Positions 6,311-12,065 of a DNA stretch of 12,065 nucleotides are shown here, in pieces (position 1 is the stretch's first letter; the number at the start of each line of letters is the position of its first letter). The notes under the pieces were generated by a model. It did not search any database and was not told the DNA's origin. It worked only from the letters and a program-made list of their open reading frames with translations. The stretch lies in assembly GCA_025062175.1 (NCBI GenBank), contig JANXAX010000048.1, positions 1 to 12,065 of the forward strand, given 5' to 3'. Source of the DNA: Anaerolineae bacterium (GTDB taxonomy: Bacteria; Chloroflexota; Anaerolineae; 4572-78; NAK82). Both the position numbers and the translations under genes were made by a program.

Positions 6311-7339
6311 TTAGAAAAGTGCGGGTTGCTGCGGCGCTTTATCTTCGGGGAAGGGCAGGCCCAGATGCTCATAGGCGCGCCGCGTCGCCACGCGGCCGCG
6401 CGGGGTACGGTCCAGGAAGCCCAACTGCAACAGGTAAGGCTCGACCACATCCATAATCGTGTCACCCTCTTCGCTCAGGCTGGCGGCGATGGTCTCCAGC
6501 CCGACCGGCCCGCCGCCGAATTTCTCAATCACCGTGCGCAACACCTTGCGGTCCAGGTCATCCAGGCCCAGTTCGTCCACGTCCAACAGCGCCAGCGCCT
6601 CGCGGGCCACCTCGCGTGTGATCACCCCGTCGGCGCGCACCTGCGCGTAGTCGCGCACGCGCCGCAGCAGGCGGTTGGCAATGCGCGCGGTGCCGCGCGA
6701 ACGCGCCGCGATCTCTGCGATGCCACCCTCATCGATGGCCGTGCGGAGCAGGCGCGCCGCGCGGCGAATGATCTGCGCTAACTCCAGAGGGCTGTAGAAG
6801 TCCAGTCGGAAGACGGCGCCGAAGCGGTCACGCAGCGGTGCCGCCACCAGCGCCAGCCGCGTAGTCGCGCCCAGGATGGTGAAGCGCGGCAGGTTCAGAC
6901 GGATGTTGCGCGCCCCCGGCCCCTTGCCGATGACGATGTCCAGTGCAAAATCTTCCATCGCCGGATAGAGCACCTCTTCCACCGGTCGGCTGAGGCGATG
7001 GATTTCATCGATGAACAACACATCCCCGCGCCGCAGGTTGGTCAGGATCGCCGCCAGGTCACCCGGCCGTTCGATGGCCGGACCCGACGTGATCTTGAGA
7101 TTGACGCCCATCTCAGCGGCAATAATGTGCGCCAAGGTGGTCTTGCCCAGCCCGGGCGGGCCATAGAGCAGAATATGGTCGAGCGTCTCGTCGCGCGCCC
7201 TGGCAGCGGCGATGAGAATGCGCAACGTCTCCTTGACGCTCGCCTGACCGACGAACTCATCCCAGGTGCGCGGCCGCAGGCTGGCGTCTAGCTGGGTCTC
7301 CTCGGGTCGAGTGTGGGGTGAAACTGTACGCTCGTCCAT
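6311..7339 (-). CDS. ruvB: Holliday junction branch migration ATPase RuvB
   Basis: The 342-residue protein is full length for RuvB, the hexameric AAA+ motor that with RuvA drives branch migration of Holliday junctions in recombinational repair in the cytoplasm. Visible features are the RuvB N-terminal region (LRPRTWDEFVGQ, 21-32), Walker A GPPGLGKT (60-67), the conserved ITSGPAIERPGDLAAIL stretch (83-99), Walker B LFIDEIH (108-114), sensor 1 GATTR (157-161), the arginine-finger region PLRDRFG (168-174), a sensor 2-like GTARIANRLLRRVRD (216-230), and the C-terminal winged helix with KFGGGPVGLETIA (273-285) and DVVEPYLLQLGF (297-308). ruvA and ruvC are not adjacent, so the gene stands alone here, convergent with the PhoX-family gene. 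No Shine-Dalgarno precedes the ATG and a TATAAT lies very close upstream. Confidence 0.98.
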   Translation of the reverse strand: MDERTVSPHTRPEETQLDASLRPRTWDEFVGQASVKETLRILIAAARARDETLDHILLYGPPGLGKTTLAHIIAAEMGVNLKITSGPAIERPGDLAAILTNLRRGDVLFIDEIHRLSRPVEEVLYPAMEDFALDIVIGKGPGARNIRLNLPRFTILGATTRLALVAAPLRDRFGAVFRLDFYSPLELAQIIRRAARLLRTAIDEGGIAEIAARSRGTARIANRLLRRVRDYAQVRADGVITREVAREALALLDVDELGLDDLDRKVLRTVIEKFGGGPVGLETIAASLSEEGDTIMDVVEPYLLQLGFLDRTPRGRVATRRAYEHLGLPFPEDKAPQQPALF

Positions 7340-7346
7340 CGAGCCT

Positions 7347-7374
7347 ATTATAAGCGCGACGGGGGAATTATGAA
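7347..7374 (-). promoter_or_regulatory. Putative promoter of ruvB, likely leaderless
   Basis: On the minus strand a perfect TATAAT (7352-7347) is preceded at 16 nt by TTCATA (7374-7369; 4 of 6 matches to TTGACA). The -10 ends only 7 nt before the ruvB ATG (7339), so transcription would begin at or within a base or two of the start codon. Confidence 0.55.
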
Positions 7375-7447
7375 AAACTGCACGGACTCAGGGGGTATCG
7401 CGCTTGACTGCGCCGCGACCACCGGGAAGCGGCAACATGCTACTCGC

Positions 7448-8677
7448 TCACGCGCGCGGCGGCGTTCTGCGTTTTTGCGCCGCGCGCGCACGCAGATACC
7501 ATGCGCCGGCCAGTGCCACCACCGGCACAGCCAGCCCCCCTAGGCCTGGCCACACAGACCCGGAGGAGGATGCCGAAGGAGAGGCTGCCCTGGATCCGGT
7601 CGAAGTCGACCAGGTGAGGAGCAACGCCACCAAAGCATCGACATCGGTATCGTGTAGTGGCCCACCCTCGGACTGTGACCACGCACGCATCGCCGTTCCC
7701 TGGATCCCCTGGGTGATGACATGCCGCAGGTACAGATCAGCACGGATGACCGGCCAGGCGCGCGCCAGGCGCGGTGCCGGATAGCCGGCGCCGGATTCCC
7801 CATGGCAGCGGCGACAGTGCAATCGGTACAGCGCTTCTCCCCAGGCAGCATCTCCCTCGACCGCCGGCACCACCGGGGGTCGGATCGGCACCAGCGCCTG
7901 CGGGTCGGGCGTCGGCGGAGCCAGCACCTCAGCGGGCAGCGCCGGCTGGCTGCCCAGCCGCTCCCAAGCCATGATATAAAAGACAATCGCCGCGATTTCG
8001 CGGTTGTTGAGCGGTCCGCCCTTGATGCGTGCGAAGGGTTTCATCTGCGTGGATGTCTTGCCGTTTTGAATCACGTGCAGCAGGTCCGCCTCGCGTTTGC
8101 CTCGTCCCTGGCGCGTGTCCCCGTAGCTCTGATGGCAGCGGTGGCAATACTGGGTGTAAAGCCAAGCGCCATAGGCCAGCGGGTTGCCCTGGGCGATGTG
8201 CTTGATGCGCGCATCCATCATCACGCGCGCAAAGACCGCCGTGGGAGTCGGAGTGGGCTGCGCCTGGGCAGTCGGGCGCGTGGGAGTGGGCGTGGCCGTC
8301 GGTTGGGGTGGCAACGGAGCGGTGATCGGAGACGCGCCCTGTTCCTCCCACGCCATGATATAGGCCACCAGCGCCTTGATCTCCTTGGAGCCGAGCGAAC
8401 CACCGTAGCGACGCCCCCAGCGCACTTCGCATCCCTCGGATTCAATCTCACGGACCAATATGTCGCGCGTCTTGCCACGTCCCACCCGTTCGCGCTCATA
8501 GGCCCCGTGGCAGCGCACGCAGTTGCCCTCGTACAGCCAGGCGCCGTAGACCACCGGGTCAGCAAACTCCGGTGGCGTCCCCTCCTGCGCCAGCACCGCC
8601 GAGGTGAGCAACACACACCCAAAAAGCAACACCAGACCCAGCCACAACACCCCGTTGCTCCATGTCCTCATAACCAC
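7448..8677 (-). CDS. Membrane-anchored triheme cytochrome c of the bc operon
   Basis: The 409-residue protein starts at GTG 8677; GGAG (8687-8684) lies 6 nt upstream, whereas the in-frame ATG two codons later is 12 nt away. Residues 10-30 form a Sec signal (possible cleavage VLA/QEG). Three c-type heme sites are present: CVRCH (53-57), CHRCH (178-182) and CRRCH (288-292). Modules 1 and 2 are an internal duplication (YGAWLY before the heme, VGRGK/QGRGK after it, AYIMAWE/FYIMAWE at the end), joined by a Pro/Thr-rich linker (120-146). Met ligands are likely M212 (QMKPF) and M330 (AMRAW); module 1 has no Met there. Residues 376-395 form a C-terminal membrane anchor followed by basic residues. It is last in the operon, 13 nt after the diheme cytochrome stop. 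It probably accepts electrons from the Rieske/diheme arm and passes them to an oxidase or other acceptor. Confidence 0.93.
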   Translation of the reverse strand: MVMRTWSNGVLWLGLVLLFGCVLLTSAVLAQEGTPPEFADPVVYGAWLYEGNCVRCHGAYERERVGRGKTRDILVREIESEGCEVRWGRRYGGSLGSKEIKALVAYIMAWEEQGASPITAPLPPQPTATPTPTRPTAQAQPTPTPTAVFARVMMDARIKHIAQGNPLAYGAWLYTQYCHRCHQSYGDTRQGRGKREADLLHVIQNGKTSTQMKPFARIKGGPLNNREIAAIVFYIMAWERLGSQPALPAEVLAPPTPDPQALVPIRPPVVPAVEGDAAWGEALYRLHCRRCHGESGAGYPAPRLARAWPVIRADLYLRHVITQGIQGTAMRAWSQSEGGPLHDTDVDALVALLLTWSTSTGSRAASPSASSSGSVWPGLGGLAVPVVALAGAWYLRARAAQKRRTPPRA

Positions 8678-8690
8678 TGCTCACTCCATC

Positions 8691-9491
8691 CTAGCGCAAC
8701 GAAAGCAGAAAGGCCACCAGCATGTCAAGCTGTTCTTCGCTGAGGACGCCGCCACACATGTTCTCGCGCGCAACCTCTTCAAACCCTTCCACGAAATAGG
8801 CATTCGGGATCAGGACTGACTCGCGCAAGTACGTTTCCGCGTCGGTCTCCTCTTTGCGTGTGGCGGCCGAGGTTGCGACATGGTCCAGCACCGGGCCGAT
8901 GGTGCCCTCGCTCAACCCGGTGACCGTGTGACAGCGACCGCACGCTGCAGCGACGAAGACCTCGCGTCCGCGCGCGATGACCTCGGGATCATCTAACTGC
9001 ACCTTAGGTATTTCCAGAGTAGGCAATGTCACTTCGCCGAGCGCTGTGGCGCGCCAGTTGAGCACAAAGGCGGTCAAGGCTTGGATTTCGTCGGGGCGAA
9101 GCGCGCCGCCGACCTCTTGTGACCAGGCGGGCATCACCACGACCCCATCGCCGGCATAGAGGGGGCGCGTCGCCACCACCCGTCCCAGCGCGATCGTGGC
9201 ACGCACGTATTCCTCTAGAGTGCCTGGCCAGCCGACCTCCTGCACCCTTTGGGTGAAGAACTGGCGCTCGTTCAGGCCCGGACCCAACTGGCCGGCGCCT
9301 TGACCATCCGCACCGTGGCATGTGCGACAGTGTTGATCATATAGCCCGGCGCCGACCTCGACGGCGCGTGCCCATTGCGCCGCGGCCGTGCGCGCCATAC
9401 GCTCCTCCTCGACCCAAGCGGCGTAGAAGAGCAATCCTAAAGTGGCGAAGACGGCCGCAAGTCCCAACCCTAGTTCGACAGTACGGCGCAT
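8691..9491 (-). CDS. Membrane-anchored diheme cytochrome c of the bc operon
   Basis: This 266-residue protein has an uncleaved-looking N-terminal membrane segment (7-26) followed by two cytochrome c modules at the outer face. Heme 1 is bound by CRTCH (55-59), with M120 (VMPAW) as likely sixth ligand. Heme 2 is bound by CGRCH (184-188), with M245 (NMCGG) as likely ligand; the YLRESVLIPNAYFVEGF stretch (221-237) is typical of oxidase- and bc-linked monoheme modules. ATG 9491 is the first possible start, because an in-frame TAA stands three codons upstream. Its ribosome site is distant (AGGGGG at 9510-9505, 13 nt away). It lies 34 nt after the cytochrome b stop and 13 nt before the triheme gene. 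It would take the place of cytochrome c1 or f in the complex. Confidence 0.93.
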   Translation of the reverse strand: MRRTVELGLGLAAVFATLGLLFYAAWVEEERMARTAAAQWARAVEVGAGLYDQHCRTCHGADGQGAGQLGPGLNERQFFTQRVQEVGWPGTLEEYVRATIALGRVVATRPLYAGDGVVVMPAWSQEVGGALRPDEIQALTAFVLNWRATALGEVTLPTLEIPKVQLDDPEVIARGREVFVAAACGRCHTVTGLSEGTIGPVLDHVATSAATRKEETDAETYLRESVLIPNAYFVEGFEEVARENMCGGVLSEEQLDMLVAFLLSLR

Positions 9492-9525
9492 GACAGGTGC
9501 TTATCCCCCTCTCGGCTTTCCCAAG

Positions 9526-11145
9526 CTAGGGTGCTGAAGCGGACAGCGGACTTTCCCACGCAGATGGAGCGGGAGGAGTAACAGACGCGGTGATATCCCC
9601 GTCGCGCTGCCGGTGGATGTAGACGACGCGTTCGTAGGACTCCGCGTTGGGTGTCGTGATGCGCAGCGTGATGCGCTTCAGGTCGCGCTGGCGTTCCTCG
9701 ATGAGCAGCACTGCCTGTAGGGCAGGCAAGTCGCCACGCGCCACGGCGGCGTTAATGCGCGCTTCGAGTGCCTCCCACGCGCGCGCCAGCGCCGGCGGCA
9801 TAGTGCTGGGATCTGTGCGGTTGACAAAGTAGACCCCCACCACCAGCTCGTCGTAGGGAACGGTGTGCAAAATGCCAACCCCCTCTTCAGGCGCCCAATC
9901 TTGCCCGATGCGCACCGCCGCCGGCATCTCGATGCCGTAGCGATGACTGCCCATATAGGTGAGCACGCCCATCGCCACGACGAAGACAGCGCCGAGTGTC
10001 AGGGCAAGCGGCCGATACCGCGCCAGACGGCGTGGGTTTCGGTCCAGATAGGGCAATATGAACAACAACAGGAAGATGACCAACGGCGCCCACACCCCCA
10101 TCAACTGCCTGTCGCCCAGCTTGAGCAGACCTTGCACCCACAGGAAGAACCACGGCGCTTCTGTGTCTAGTGGGGTGTGGCGCGGGTCGGCATGGTGCTC
10201 CAGCGGAGCATCATACACGAACAGACAGACGGCGACCACGAGGAATAGAGTGATACAAGCGAGGAATAGCTCGTGGAACAGCACATCCGGGATGAAAGGA
10301 ATGCGTTGGCGTGCCGCCTGGCGCTGCGCCTCCGGCAGGCTACCCTCTTCGACCGCCGCCGGAAGTGAGATGCCATGCAGCCGCGCCACGCGATAATAGT
10401 GTACGCCGAGCACCAAGATGGCCAGGAGAGGCAACAACACGACGTGCGCCAGATAGAAACGCAGAAGGCCAGCCGCGCCGATCTCCGGAGCACCGCGCAA
10501 GATCAGGTTGACTTCGCGTCCAATGAACGGCACCGCTTCAGCCATGCTAGTGCCAATCGTGATCGCCCAATAGGCCAGCTGGTCCCAGGGCAGCAGATAA
10601 CCGCTGAAGCCCAACCCCAAGGTGATCACTAGCAACATCACGCCGGTCACCCAGGTGAAGCGGCGTTCTCCCTTGTAAGAAGCAGTGACGAAGGTGCGCA
10701 CCATATGCAACAGGGCACAGGCGATCATCGCCTCTGCGGCAAAGCGGTGCATGTCGCGCATGAGGGCGCCGAAAGGCACCTCGCTCATGATATGCTGGAT
10801 AGAGAGGTAGGCCTTCTCCGGCGTCGGCACATAGTACACCATCAAAAAGAGCCCGGTGATCACTTCGAGGAAGAAGAAAAACACGGTCAGGTAGCCCAGC
10901 CGGAAGGTGTGCGTGAAAGCGGTGCTTCCTTTGAGATAATAGCGCGGCCGCATGTGTAGCAGAAAGCTGAGCACATGGGCGAGCGGGCGCGGATTAGGCC
11001 GGCGCGTGGGGGGCGCATCTTGCAGGATGGCGCGCCATTCCTCCAGATCGAGCCCAGCGAAGAACGCACCCCCAAGACAGCCTGGCCGACGGGAGAGTTG
11101 AGAGGCAGTCGATGCCGCTGGCGAGAGAAGCTCTTGCTCGTCCAC
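9526..11145 (-). CDS. Cytochrome b, b6 and subunit IV parts in one chain, with C-terminal extension
   Basis: The 539-residue protein starts at GTG 11145, which directly follows an in-frame TAG; GGGAGGT (11167-11161) lies 15 nt upstream inside the Rieske gene end. It is the quinol-oxidising, diheme b core of a cytochrome bc complex. About seven membrane helices are seen (83-105, 131-152, 163-186, 228-250, 289-311, 350-366, 379-397). Heme ligands are H133/H147 (13 residues between) and H234/H249 (14 between, as in cytochrome b6). GYLLPWDQLAYW (182-193) is a conserved family motif. The Qo-site PEWY tetrapeptide is APWF (330-333). Residues 1-80 form a long soluble N-terminus. Residues 401-539 are an extra, largely polar domain ending in a Pro/Ser/Ala-rich tail, of no family I recognise. 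The gene lies 9 nt from the Rieske stop. Confidence 0.96.
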   Translation of the reverse strand: MDEQELLSPAASTASQLSRRPGCLGGAFFAGLDLEEWRAILQDAPPTRRPNPRPLAHVLSFLLHMRPRYYLKGSTAFTHTFRLGYLTVFFFFLEVITGLFLMVYYVPTPEKAYLSIQHIMSEVPFGALMRDMHRFAAEAMIACALLHMVRTFVTASYKGERRFTWVTGVMLLVITLGLGFSGYLLPWDQLAYWAITIGTSMAEAVPFIGREVNLILRGAPEIGAAGLLRFYLAHVVLLPLLAILVLGVHYYRVARLHGISLPAAVEEGSLPEAQRQAARQRIPFIPDVLFHELFLACITLFLVVAVCLFVYDAPLEHHADPRHTPLDTEAPWFFLWVQGLLKLGDRQLMGVWAPLVIFLLLFILPYLDRNPRRLARYRPLALTLGAVFVVAMGVLTYMGSHRYGIEMPAAVRIGQDWAPEEGVGILHTVPYDELVVGVYFVNRTDPSTMPPALARAWEALEARINAAVARGDLPALQAVLLIEERQRDLKRITLRITTPNAESYERVVYIHRQRDGDITASVTPPAPSAWESPLSASAP

Positions 11146-11154
11146 CTAGACGGC

Positions 11155-11736
11155 CTATGCACCTCCCTTGAGCTTCGAGCGGGTGTCCACGCGCACCTCC
11201 GCGTCCTCGGGATAGAGGAAACGCGTTGTATCCGCTGAGAGCACTTCCATCACCGGCAATGGCGCCCCACTGCCCCGGTCGGTCTCGGCCCAAACGTCCC
11301 CATTGCGGCCTACGATCTGGACCACAAAGCGGTCGAGCGCACGAGGCGCCGGTCCTTTGAGAAGAGCGCCGTCGCGGTCGAACACAGAACCGTGACACGG
11401 GCACACAAAGTGCGCCTGTTGGGCATTCCAGTTACACAGACAATCGAGGTGGGTACAGGCGCTGTATAACGCCAGCACACCCCGCTCGGTATGCACCAAC
11501 CAGAAACGGCCCTCCGGATAGGCGACGGGCGCGCTGCCGGGCGTGGGCAGGTCGCTCAGTCGCCCGACGGCGACCACATCGCCGAAGGCGCCGGCCCGCG
11601 CCCGCGGCAAAAGATAGTCGATCAGCAGACGTACAAAACCCAAAGTCAGCAGGCCGGACAAAACCAACCAGAGATAACTCAACAGCTCACGGCGCGTCAA
11701 GGGTGCGAGTCCTGTTCCATATTTCGGCGGCTGCAT
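11155..11736 (-). CDS. Rieske 2Fe-2S protein of the cytochrome bc complex
   Basis: The 193-residue protein is the high-potential iron-sulfur subunit that takes the first electron from quinol at cytochrome b. The N-terminus has LTRRELLSYLWL (13-24), a twin-arginine-like motif, and one membrane helix (20-43) that would remain as an anchor; many Rieske proteins are Tat-exported. The cluster motifs are CTHLDC (94-99) and CPCHGS (112-117): ligands C94, H96, C112 and H115, with the disulfide pair C99/C114. The usual CTHLGC has D for G here, and an extra Cys (C101) follows. GGAGGG (11745-11740) lies just before ATG 11736. It is first in the operon, and its stop is 9 nt before the cytochrome b start. 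Confidence 0.97.
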   Translation of the reverse strand: MQPPKYGTGLAPLTRRELLSYLWLVLSGLLTLGFVRLLIDYLLPRARAGAFGDVVAVGRLSDLPTPGSAPVAYPEGRFWLVHTERGVLALYSACTHLDCLCNWNAQQAHFVCPCHGSVFDRDGALLKGPAPRALDRFVVQIVGRNGDVWAETDRGSGAPLPVMEVLSADTTRFLYPEDAEVRVDTRSKLKGGA

Positions 11737-11808
11737 AGGCCCTCCATATCACCGACCACCCAGTATTTAATCCTAGAACGGAGGAGCTAACGCGATGTTT
11801 CCGGCAGG

Positions 11809-11823
11809 TTAACAGTGCGTTAA
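11809..11823. promoter_or_regulatory. Operator-like inverted repeat TTAAC-N5-GTTAA
   Basis: A perfect dyad, TTAAC (11809-11813), AGTGC, GTTAA (11819-11823), lies about 75 bp upstream of the Rieske start in the divergent intergenic region. Its size suits a dimeric regulator. There is no direct evidence of binding, and short dyads occur by chance. Confidence 0.25.
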
Positions 11824-11929
11824 AAGCTCGCCGTGACCGCGAGAGCAATCGCGATGCCGCTTGCGGACGCATCCAGCGCGGTTGAAGCCTTGCTTTGCGC
11901 GGCGGATGAAACGTACCCTATATGTGCGA

Positions 11930-11958
11930 TTGCGCCCTTTTCCGGACTCGTGTAGACT
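11930..11958 (+). promoter_or_regulatory. Possible promoter of the right-edge gene
   Basis: TTGCGC (11930-11935) and TAGACT (11953-11958) are 17 nt apart, matching the sigma-70 consensus at 3 of 6 and 4 of 6 positions. The leader would be about 78 nt. Confidence 0.33.
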
Positions 11959-12042
11959 GCAGCCTATCTGTGCCGCGTGTGCCACAAAAACTGTGTAGAT
12001 TGGGGCTCAACGAAGCGAGCGAAGCTTGGAGGAGGTGCTGAA

Positions 12043-12065
12043 ATGGAATTCTCGCAGCTGATTCG
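12043..12065 (+). CDS. Start of an unidentified gene (partial, runs off the window)
   Basis: Only eight codons are visible, the last incomplete (MEFSQLI). The call rests on an excellent ribosome site, AGGAGGT at 12030-12036, 6 nt before the ATG, and on a promoter-like site upstream. It is divergent from the bc operon. Nothing can be said about the product. Confidence 0.6.

Larger units (their letters stand above)
11746..12042. other. Divergent promoter region between the bc operon and the right-edge gene
   Basis: No gene is seen in these roughly 300 bp. The region must drive the bc operon leftward and the edge gene rightward. For the operon I see only a weak AT-rich -10-like stretch (GATTAAATA on the minus strand, near 11774-11766) with no convincing -35. 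Confidence 0.5.

Noticed and set aside
8605..8640. A lipobox-like LLFGC at residues 17-21 of the triheme cytochrome
   Set aside because: Phe at the -2 position is atypical and the hydrophobic core continues past the Cys to VLA/QEG, which fits an ordinary signal peptidase site better.
7721..8743. A 340-codon open frame on the plus strand opposite the cytochrome c genes
   Set aside because: The minus frames here contain the CxxCH motifs, membrane anchors and ribosome sites. The plus translation is an Arg/His/Gln-rich shadow.
1..12065. CRISPR array, tRNA, rRNA, insertion sequence or integrase
   Set aside because: I found no regularly spaced repeats, no recognisable tRNA or rRNA segments and no transposase or integrase motifs on either strand by reading; short tRNA-like folds cannot be wholly excluded without a covariance search.

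Overview
The window is GC-rich and most likely chromosomal DNA of a Chloroflexota bacterium (Anaerolineae/Caldilineae/Ardenticatena-like). This is inferred from overall character: Thr/Pro-rich linkers in secreted proteins, a GT-C-like polytopic protein of a type I associate with that phylum, and a one-chain cytochrome b with multiheme c subunits. It rests on no marker-gene comparison, so the phylum call is moderate and the class call weak.

Layout. Positions 1-1623 (minus) hold the N-terminal 541 codons of a large polytopic membrane protein, cut by the window edge. About 690 bp without a gene follow; they contain a nested-palindrome element (about 1932-2088) and a promoter-like site. Three plus-strand genes for exported proteins come next: a PD40/TolB-like beta-propeller protein (2310-3431), a protein with two copies of a small beta-rich domain (3665-4456) and a PhoX/DUF839-family protein (4679-6178). 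An intrinsic terminator separates the second from the third, and tandem terminators follow the third. From 6311 to 11736 everything is on the minus strand: ruvB (6311-7339) with its own, apparently leaderless, promoter, and upstream of it a four-gene respiratory operon. A divergent plus-strand gene begins at 12043 and runs off the right edge.

How the genes work together. The operon, in transcription order, is Rieske Fe-S protein, cytochrome b (b6 and subunit IV parts in one chain), diheme cytochrome c and triheme cytochrome c. Together they would form a quinol-oxidising cytochrome bc complex whose high-potential arm is a Rieske cluster plus up to five c-type hemes at the outer face of the membrane. 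Notable variants are APWF in place of PEWY, b6-type histidine spacing, a C-terminal extension of about 140 residues on cytochrome b, and a first heme in the triheme protein with no obvious Met ligand but a nearby Cys. The three plus-strand genes encode exported proteins but do not form one clear operon; a shared role is only a guess.

The most striking observation is the PhoX-family protein. Every recognisable family motif appears to be present, but the two halves of the propeller are in swapped order (a circular permutation), and the usual twin-arginine signal is replaced by an ordinary Sec-type signal.
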